Origin: Opitutia bacterium
GTDB taxonomy: Bacteria; Verrucomicrobiota; Verrucomicrobiia; Opitutales; Seribacteraceae
Assembly: GCA_018695085.1 (NCBI GenBank)
Contig: JABHOU010000323.1
Span: forward strand, 1-11,528
DNA: 11,528 bases
Direction: 5' to 3'
The notes under the pieces were generated by a model. That model did no database searches. It had not been told where the DNA came from and saw nothing but the letters and a program-made list of their open reading frames with translations. How positions within the stretch are numbered: the stretch's first letter is position 1; each line of letters starts with the position of its first letter. The position numbers and the translations under genes were made by a program. Shown piece by piece: positions 1 to 6,333 of this stretch.

Positions 1-1
1 C

Positions 2-2875
2 AAGTCCACCTTGTTCGCCGAGGGCTTCAACGACTTGCTGACCGGATGCGCCCATAGCGTCTCCCCGATAGGGGGGCACGTCTATGCCACCATCCTACCG
101 GACTTGTGGAAATTGACTGATTCGGATGGTGACGGAGTGGCGGACCGGAGAGAAAGCCTAGCCCACGGGTTCGCCCCACACATCGGGTACGGAAATCACG
201 ACCTACACAGCATACTGCAAGGATACGACGGCAAGCTCTACTGGAGCATGGGCGATCGTGGGGCCAACGTCTTGTCGAGGGAAGGGAAGCGAGTGAGCAA
301 TCCGCATTCGGGCTGTATTCTGCGCTGCAACCCGGATGGTAGTGAATTCGAGGTCTTCGCCCATGGGCTGCGGAACTGCCAGTATTTCGACTTCGACAAC
401 TATGGTAACATCTTCGCAGTGGATCACGATGCGGATTTCCAGGGTGAACGGGAGCGCCTGGTTTATCTTCCCGAAGGCTCGGACTCGGGCTGGCGAATGT
501 ATTATCAGTACCGAAACACCACCTTGGTTCGTGCGGCCCGTGAGAATCTTTACAACCCGTGGTTGGCGGAGAGAATGTGGGTTCCCTTTCACGCGGGTCA
601 ACCCTCCCATATCCTACCGACCATCGAAAACAGCTGGAATGCACCGGCGTCTTTTTCCTTTCAGCCGGGCACCGCATTGGGCGGTGCCTACAAGGATCAT
701 TTCCTTTTGGGCTGCAAAGGGAATATACGGGCTTTCAAGATGGTTGCCGACGGTGCCGGGTTCAAGCGCGAGGGCGATCACATCCCCATCCAGGGCCTTG
801 GTTGGCAGGTATTGACCTCCACTTTCGGTCCCGATGGCCGTCTTTTCTTCACTCTCTGGAAACCACGGGGCAACCGGAGCCAACTCTGGGCCCTGCAGGG
901 CAAGAAGGAAACGACCGAGATGGTGGAAGTGAAGGGATTGTTGGCCAAAGGGTTTTCTTCTTACAAGGTCGATCAATTGCTCTCTTTTCTTGGACATGTC
1001 GACCGCCGCATTCGGCTTCAGGCACAGTTTGAATTGGCCACCCGAAAGGAAACCAATGCGCTGCGGGCCAAGGTTGCCGATGACGATGCGGATCTTCTTC
1101 CTCGCCTACATGCTTTATGGGGTTTGGGGCAGCTGAAAAGTAAGGATCGCGATCTGCTCAAGTTGCTTTGCGGTGACGAAGATGCCGAGATGCGTGCCCA
1201 GACTGTCCGATGGGCCGGTGATTTGGGCTTTGATCCGGATAATCTGGTGCCTGGTTTGCTGCGGGATTCCTCTCCTCGCGTGCGCTCTATGGCTGGCATT
1301 GCTTGTGCGAAGCTCAAGAGTAAGGACGCCTTGGAGCCCCTCACCGAGCTTATTGTCAGGGCTGGCAACAAGGAAACCGTTCTTCGACATGCCGGTATAT
1401 GCGGCTTGGCCGGAGCCGTCACGCCAAGTGAACTCAAGAGATTGTCCACACATAGCTCCGAGGTCCTCCGTATCGCGGCCGTCGTGGCACTCCGTCGGCA
1501 ACGGGCATTCGAGGAGTTGGTGGTTTTTCTCGATGATGTCTCACCCCAAGTCATGAGTGATGCCGCGCGAGCCATATACGACGAATCGTCTGGAGAAACT
1601 TTTACCGATCACCCGAACCTCTTGCCCGCCTTGGCGAATTGTCTTCACCCGTCTCGTCCCGCTCCCGTCAACGTGCGGGCCATAGCTGCCAACAGGCGTC
1701 TTGGGACGATTGAGGCCGCCCGACGCTTGGTCGCTTTTCTGGTCTCGCCTAAGCTCGATCCCACCTTGTGCATCGAGGCCCTCTATTCCTTGGAGTCCTG
1801 GCCCGATAGTTCGACCTTGGATCCTATGGATGGTCGTCATTTACCCGTTAGCCAAGGAGATCCCGACGTACTTGGCGAAGTAGTTGGTCCCGAGGTCTGG
1901 TCCTTGGCCAATGATGCCAACGACAAGGTGTCGCGACTGGTCATCGCTTTGCTCCGAAAGATCGACCCCAGCCCCGCACAACTCGATCGGGTGGTTGGTT
2001 ACGTCTTGGATGAGAAGCAACGTAGCTCGGTTCGCATCGAATGGTTGCGTTGGTTGCGTAAATGGAAAATCGATCTTTTCTCTTCGGTGGGCGTCCAAGC
2101 TCTTGCGTCTAAGTCAGTAGAGCTTCGCGTTGCCGCATCCCAGGAATTAATCGGTGCCAAGCGTGGCAGGGCTGATGTTGCGAAATACGTTATGAGCGCT
2201 CTAAAGAAATCCAGTGACTCTTCCGAGTTGCAGCAGGCGATCAAAATGGTTCAGCGCCTACCCAACCGGAATGCAATCGTTACCCGCCTTGCCGATGAAC
2301 TCTTTGCGGGCAGCATCTCCCCACAGGTGCAATTGGAAGTGTTTGAGGTCGCCAAGGCTCTTTCGAAACAGGACAAGGCGTTGGAGGCGAAGTTGGAAAA
2401 CCATCAGGCCAAGACCCTTCAAAAAGGGATCATGGCCACCTATGGCATGTCTCTGGTGGGCGGGAACGTTGAAAAGGGGCGTCGTATTTTTCAGGGTCAC
2501 GCCCAAGCCCAATGCGCAAAGTGTCACGCCCTCAAGCAGACCGATAAGCAGGTCGGTCCAAGTCTCGAGGGTATCGCCAAGCGACACTCCCGTGAATACC
2601 TCTTGCGATCAATCGTGGATCCGCAGGCTGATCTTGTTTCGGGTTACGCAATCATTACCCTGCAACTCAAAGATGGCCAAACGATAGCTGGCAACTTGAT
2701 CAGTCGGGACCCTCAAGCCATAACCTTGAAATTACCGGATGGCTCGATCAAAGCGGTTTCTCTGTCCCAGGTAAAATCGGAATCAAAACCCATTGGTACC
2801 ATGCCCGACGTACGCTCTTTTCTTAGTCCTAGGCAGGTGCGCGACTTGGTGGCTTACCTCGCTACCTTGAAGTGA
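2..2875 (+). CDS. PVC-type dehydrogenase: beta-propeller, HEAT repeats and C-terminal haem-binding CxxCH domain (5' partial)
   Basis: The frame is open from base 2, so the gene begins upstream and its export signal is not visible; 957 residues are seen. Numbering from base 2, residues 1 to about 310 resemble the soluble glucose/sorbosone (PQQ-type) dehydrogenase propeller in its PVC-specific form. Recognisable pieces are PDLWKLTDSDGDGVADRRE, GLRNCQYFDFDNYGNIF and the EGSDSGW turn. Residues about 330-800 are Ala/Leu/Arg-rich helical repeats of HEAT type. Residues about 815-957 form the cytochrome c-like domain, with haem motif CAKCH at C838-H842 (bases 2513-2527) and a Met-Pro near base 2801 that could supply the sixth ligand. 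Members of this family are exported and presumed to oxidise sugars or alcohols and pass electrons to the haem, but their substrates are mostly unknown. An EF-hand-like loop lies at D40-E51. Its stop lies 23 bases before the sulfatase start, suggesting one transcript. Family assignment is firm; the reaction is inferred. Confidence 0.9.
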   Translation, partial: KSTLFAEGFNDLLTGCAHSVSPIGGHVYATILPDLWKLTDSDGDGVADRRESLAHGFAPHIGYGNHDLHSILQGYDGKLYWSMGDRGANVLSREGKRVSNPHSGCILRCNPDGSEFEVFAHGLRNCQYFDFDNYGNIFAVDHDADFQGERERLVYLPEGSDSGWRMYYQYRNTTLVRAARENLYNPWLAERMWVPFHAGQPSHILPTIENSWNAPASFSFQPGTALGGAYKDHFLLGCKGNIRAFKMVADGAGFKREGDHIPIQGLGWQVLTSTFGPDGRLFFTLWKPRGNRSQLWALQGKKETTEMVEVKGLLAKGFSSYKVDQLLSFLGHVDRRIRLQAQFELATRKETNALRAKVADDDADLLPRLHALWGLGQLKSKDRDLLKLLCGDEDAEMRAQTVRWAGDLGFDPDNLVPGLLRDSSPRVRSMAGIACAKLKSKDALEPLTELIVRAGNKETVLRHAGICGLAGAVTPSELKRLSTHSSEVLRIAAVVALRRQRAFEELVVFLDDVSPQVMSDAARAIYDESSGETFTDHPNLLPALANCLHPSRPAPVNVRAIAANRRLGTIEAARRLVAFLVSPKLDPTLCIEALYSLESWPDSSTLDPMDGRHLPVSQGDPDVLGEVVGPEVWSLANDANDKVSRLVIALLRKIDPSPAQLDRVVGYVLDEKQRSSVRIEWLRWLRKWKIDLFSSVGVQALASKSVELRVAASQELIGAKRGRADVAKYVMSALKKSSDSSELQQAIKMVQRLPNRNAIVTRLADELFAGSISPQVQLEVFEVAKALSKQDKALEAKLENHQAKTLQKGIMATYGMSLVGGNVEKGRRIFQGHAQAQCAKCHALKQTDKQVGPSLEGIAKRHSREYLLRSIVDPQADLVSGYAIITLQLKDGQTIAGNLISRDPQAITLKLPDGSIKAVSLSQVKSESKPIGTMPDVRSFLSPRQVRDLVAYLATLK

Positions 2876-2882
2876 ATGCGGC

Positions 2883-2890
2883 AGGAAGAG
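2883..2890 (+). promoter_or_regulatory. Shine-Dalgarno-like site deciding the sulfatase start
   Basis: AGGAAGAG ends 8 bases before the ATG at 2899. It is the only clear purine-rich ribosome site ahead of any start in the window. It favours ATG 2899 over the in-frame GTG at 2872, which overlaps the previous stop as GTGA but has no such site upstream. Confidence 0.55.
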
Positions 2891-2898
2891 ATTTTGCC

Positions 2899-4401
2899 AT
2901 GAAAACTTTATTGCCTGTTCTTTTTCTCGCTCTGGCTTTGCCGGGTGCTGTTGCGGAAGTTCCAAGCCGACCCAACGTTCTCTGGTTCGTGGTCGACGAC
3001 ATGTCGGCCAACTTTTCCTGTTACGGCGAAAAGACCATTAGGACTCCGACCGTCGACCAGTTGGCGGAGGACGGCCTGCTCTTCACGAGGGCTTATGCCA
3101 CCTCGCCGGTTTGCTCGACCTTTCGCTCCGCTATGATCACCGGCATGTACCAGAACTCGATCGGTTCCCATCATCACCGGAGTGGGCGAGGGGAGCACCG
3201 CATTCAGTTGCCCGAGGGAGTGAGGCCCATCCCCGAGCTCTTTCAAACGGCAGGTTATTTCACCTGCATTGGCAGCGGCCTGCCCACACATGATTACCGT
3301 AGTATGCCGACCACCAAGCCCAGACGGGGTAAAACCGACTACAATTTTGATTGGGACGCCAAGATATACGACAGCCACGACTGGGCGGCTAGAAAGAAGC
3401 AACAACCCTTCTTCATGCAGGTCCAATTGCATGGAGGTAAATTGCGGGGCGCTTCCGAAAACGGCTACAACGCGCTTCTCGGCCGCATGAAAAAGCAAGG
3501 TGGCTTCGGACTCCCCACTCCCCACTCAAAAGTCATTCTGCCGCCCTATTATCCGAGAGATTCGATCATGCTCCAGGACTGGGCCGCCTATCTCGATACC
3601 GTTAGGATAACTGACTGGCACATCGGGCAAGTCATGAAGCGTTTGAAAAAAGAAGGCATCCTCGAGAACACCCTCGTAGTCTTCTTCACCGACCACGGCA
3701 TCAGCCACGCCCGCGGCAAGCAATTCCTCTACGACGAGGGCACGCACATCCCACTCATCCTGCGGGGGCCCGGTATTCCTAAAGGGAAAAAGAGAAACGA
3801 TCTTGTCGAGCACATCGACGTGGCCGCAATCTCTCTCGCCTTCGCCGGTATAGGGATACCCGAGAAGATGGAAGGCGACGACGTTATGGCGGACGATTAC
3901 GAACCCAAGGAGGCTGTATTCGCGGCCCGCGACCGTTGCGGGGAAGCGGTTGACCGCATACGTTCGGTCCGCACCGACCAATACCTTTATATCAAGAACT
4001 TCTATCCGCAACGTCCACACCTTATGCCCAGCAACTACAAGGACGGGAAAATCATCGTCAAGCGACTGCGCGAAATGCATGCCGCAGGCAAACTGGATCC
4101 CTTGGCCGAGAAACTACTCTTCTCCCCGACGCGCCCGACGGAGGAACTCTACCTTTACGGCGAAGACCTTTGGCAGGTTAAAAACTTGGCTGACGATCCT
4201 CGGCGAGGCAAGGTCCTCAAGCAGCTTCGCGTACGGCTCGAGACTTGGATTAAGGAGACCGGCGATCCCGGGCCCGAAACCCCTGATGTCTACCTTCTCG
4301 AAACCGAGGACCAGATGAAGTCTACCCGCAACCCCTCATCCCGCGAGAATTACCGCAAGAACAGCGAGCTCTACAAACGCTGGACCTCGGAAGGAAAATA
4401 G
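2899..4401 (+). CDS. Secreted S1 sulfatase, heparan N-sulfatase-like, with atypical formylglycine motif
   Basis: A 500-residue alkaline-phosphatase-fold sulfatase that should hydrolyse sulfate esters or N-sulfates on a glycan outside the cytoplasm. ATG 2899 gives a clean signal peptide (MKTLLPVLFLALALPGAVA, cut probably after A19) and has a ribosome site; a GTG at 2872 would add nine residues. Visible parts: metal-binding D33-D34 in FVVDDMS; the would-be formylglycine C72 in C-S-T-F-R followed by SAMITG; a Lys in GKTDYNF (K145); metal-binding D265-H266 in FFTDHG; and K274 in a GKQFLYDEGTHIPLILRGPG segment typical of SGSH-like sulfatases. The usual site is CxPSR; here the Pro is Thr and the Ser is Phe, which questions standard maturation by FGE or anSME. 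Everything else looks intact, so it is not an obvious pseudogene. It follows the dehydrogenase gene by 23 bases and is probably translated from the same message. The exact substrate is unknown. Confidence 0.9.
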   Translation: MKTLLPVLFLALALPGAVAEVPSRPNVLWFVVDDMSANFSCYGEKTIRTPTVDQLAEDGLLFTRAYATSPVCSTFRSAMITGMYQNSIGSHHHRSGRGEHRIQLPEGVRPIPELFQTAGYFTCIGSGLPTHDYRSMPTTKPRRGKTDYNFDWDAKIYDSHDWAARKKQQPFFMQVQLHGGKLRGASENGYNALLGRMKKQGGFGLPTPHSKVILPPYYPRDSIMLQDWAAYLDTVRITDWHIGQVMKRLKKEGILENTLVVFFTDHGISHARGKQFLYDEGTHIPLILRGPGIPKGKKRNDLVEHIDVAAISLAFAGIGIPEKMEGDDVMADDYEPKEAVFAARDRCGEAVDRIRSVRTDQYLYIKNFYPQRPHLMPSNYKDGKIIVKRLREMHAAGKLDPLAEKLLFSPTRPTEELYLYGEDLWQVKNLADDPRRGKVLKQLRVRLETWIKETGDPGPETPDVYLLETEDQMKSTRNPSSRENYRKNSELYKRWTSEGK

Positions 4402-4481
4402 AAGTCATCATCTGGGCTAGTCGTCTTTTGGGATTTGAGTTTTGTTTTCATACCCGTATCCCTTCGTTAGTTTTCTGACTA

Positions 4482-4500
4482 TCAGTTAATTATTCAGTTA
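4482..4500. repeat. Short direct repeat TCAGTTA x2 upstream of the GH gene
   Basis: TCAGTTA occurs at 4482-4488 and again at 4494-4500, a spacing of 12 bases, just ahead of the ATG at 4519 in an AT-rich 117-base gap. It could be an operator or promoter element, but two 7-mers in AT-rich DNA can arise by chance. No convincing -35/-10 pair was found in this gap. Confidence 0.2.
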
Positions 4501-4518
4501 TCTGCCGAACCATTTCCC

Positions 4519-6261
4519 ATGCACCTTTCTACACTCTTTTCCTTTTTCTTTTTATCATGTCTCTCCCTCTTCGCTCAGGGTAAGGAAGCAGTTGTTGGTA
4601 AAGACTACGACTGGACGACCGATCACATGCACGTCGGGGTTCGTTGGCAACCTTTCGGGCTAAAAGGATGCGATGAGTATGATGCAAACCGGCCTTTGAT
4701 TACCGAGCATAGCAGTTACGCTCAATTCTGGGTGAATTGGAATGCCACGGAACCAACCGAAAATCATACCGATTATAAGAAGAACATGTCTCGATATCTT
4801 AAGGCTATTGACCATGCGGTGAACCTATGCGCAGAGCGTGGAGTCAAGGTGGAGCTTGTCACCTGGCATTGTCCTGCCTGGGCCTCGGAATCGGGGCAGG
4901 CGGGAGCATGGCGCCCGAAGGTATGGAAATACGCGGAGTTCGCCACACGATTGGCCAAGCATTTCAAGGGCAGGGTAGGGGCCTATCAACTCTATCACGA
5001 GGTCAACCTCCAAGGCATGATCAAAGAGGCCGACATTGGTTTCGTGATGTCCGAAATCTTTCTAAGAGGCGGCCAAGCCATTCGGGCGGTCTATGACGCC
5101 AAGCCGAGGAAACCGGTCATTATATCCACATCGGGCACTTCACCCTGCGAGCCATGCGGTGTATTGAAGGGATTGAAGGGAAAGGGAGCGGTTGCAGTGG
5201 ATGATTACTACAAACAGCTCATTGCGAACAAGCCATTGATGAACGTAGTGGATGCCCTGAACATGAATGTATCCGATCATTTCAATGGTTATGGCATGAT
5301 GGACGGTCGGCTGATACCGAACGTCTGGAGTCAGTACGACTTGGCCCGGGGTAAACTGGATGCCGCCAATTACCGCTCCAAGAAGATGCTGTCTTCCGAG
5401 TCGTGGATCGTTTGGGATGGTTCCGGCAACAACCATGACGTCAATGCTGACGGAAAGCGCGACGAGCGTGATGCCTTCGATAAGACAGTGACCATTTTCG
5501 GCAAGATGCTGGAGCGCGGCATCAATACAATCAATATGCCGTGGTGCGATAATTCCAGCAGTTGGTCGATGGGTTTGACTAAGCGGGTCGATTACAATGG
5601 GAGGATCAAGAAATTGAAGCCAGAGTGGGTCATTCCGTCCAACGATGGCGGTCCCGGCATTGTGACGCGCAAGCTAAGTTTGCGCGGCGGATCGGACGCC
5701 ACCTTTCAACCGGTGGAGGTGGGCAAGGGCGGTCATCGTTTCACGGAGAAGAATTACCTCAATCCCGGAGACCCCAATCATTTGCACTATTACGTGTGGC
5801 GCTGGTATTCTCAACTTTCGGGCGGATCGGACGAGGTGATTCGCCATGCGGTTGCCGGGGAACGAGGAAACGACGTCACCACCTTCGGGAATGGGGTCAG
5901 CGGAAGTGAGCAGTACAAGATATCTTCCTACAACCGCACCAAGAAGTCCTTCACCGTCTTGCTTTACTTAAGCGGCGGCGCCGGTACTGGCTTCGTCGAA
6001 GTTTCCATTCCCTCCACAATCCAGAACGGCAACTACTACAACAATGAGTTCTCCAAAACCGATTTCCGGGGAGAAGGCTTCAAGGATGGAGCGAAGTATC
6101 GGGTTAAGGTTGTCACCAAGGATATTAACCGCACTACCGGGGCGGACGAAAAAGTTTCGGTCCAGAGAAGCAAGGAGTCGGTCGTGGCCAATGGCAAGCT
6201 CTCCTTCAGAATTGGAGCCGTGCGCAAGTTCACGACCATCGAGTTTCTTCCCGTAGACTAA
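4519..6261 (+). CDS. Secreted clan GH-A-like glycoside hydrolase (TIM barrel plus C-terminal beta domain)
   Basis: A 580-residue protein with a signal peptide (hydrophobic residues 3-18, likely cut between A19 and Q20 in SLFAQG). Residues about 30-350 read as a (beta/alpha)8 barrel of the GH5/GH39/GH42 kind. Features are the early strand HVGVRWQPF, a strand ending VELVTWHCPAW, a probable acid/base E161 in YQLYHEVN, and a probable nucleophile E294 in LSSESWIVW, about 130 residues later as expected for the clan. A late strand reads INTINMPWCDN. Residues about 390-580 are beta-rich and resemble the all-beta C-terminal domain common in these enzymes. Two oddities: the residue before the acid/base is His rather than the near-universal Asn, and an EF-hand-like loop (D307-D318) interrupts the barrel shortly after the nucleophile. 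No Shine-Dalgarno precedes the start. It should cleave a glycosidic bond in the glycan desulfated by its neighbours; I cannot name the CAZy family. Confidence 0.72.
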   Translation: MHLSTLFSFFFLSCLSLFAQGKEAVVGKDYDWTTDHMHVGVRWQPFGLKGCDEYDANRPLITEHSSYAQFWVNWNATEPTENHTDYKKNMSRYLKAIDHAVNLCAERGVKVELVTWHCPAWASESGQAGAWRPKVWKYAEFATRLAKHFKGRVGAYQLYHEVNLQGMIKEADIGFVMSEIFLRGGQAIRAVYDAKPRKPVIISTSGTSPCEPCGVLKGLKGKGAVAVDDYYKQLIANKPLMNVVDALNMNVSDHFNGYGMMDGRLIPNVWSQYDLARGKLDAANYRSKKMLSSESWIVWDGSGNNHDVNADGKRDERDAFDKTVTIFGKMLERGINTINMPWCDNSSSWSMGLTKRVDYNGRIKKLKPEWVIPSNDGGPGIVTRKLSLRGGSDATFQPVEVGKGGHRFTEKNYLNPGDPNHLHYYVWRWYSQLSGGSDEVIRHAVAGERGNDVTTFGNGVSGSEQYKISSYNRTKKSFTVLLYLSGGAGTGFVEVSIPSTIQNGNYYNNEFSKTDFRGEGFKDGAKYRVKVVTKDINRTTGADEKVSVQRSKESVVANGKLSFRIGAVRKFTTIEFLPVD

Positions 6262-6287
6262 CTCCATGGAGAAGGCATATTGAGTGA

Positions 6288-6312
6288 ACTGCATCGGCAG
6301 TCTTGTTTCCTT
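6288..6312 (+). terminator. Weak hairpin with pyrimidine-rich tail after the GH gene
   Basis: ACTGC (6288-6292) pairs with GCAGT (6297-6301) around an ATCG loop and is followed by a T-rich run beginning CTTGTTTCC. The stem is only five pairs and the tail is interrupted, so at best this is a partial terminator or an mRNA-processing hairpin within the 72-base gap. Confidence 0.2.
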
Positions 6313-6333
6313 CAATACATTTAGAATGAAATT

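Noticed and set aside
5686..5833. A 13-base exact repeat GGCGGATCGGACG at 5686-5698 and 5821-5833
   Set aside because: Both copies are in coding sequence and encode similar GGSD turns of the beta domain; there is no sign of mobile or regulatory origin.
6262..6271. Perfect 10-base palindrome CTCCATGGAG directly after the GH stop codon
   Set aside because: It has no loop or T-tract, contains a common NcoI-type core, and is too short to claim as an operator.
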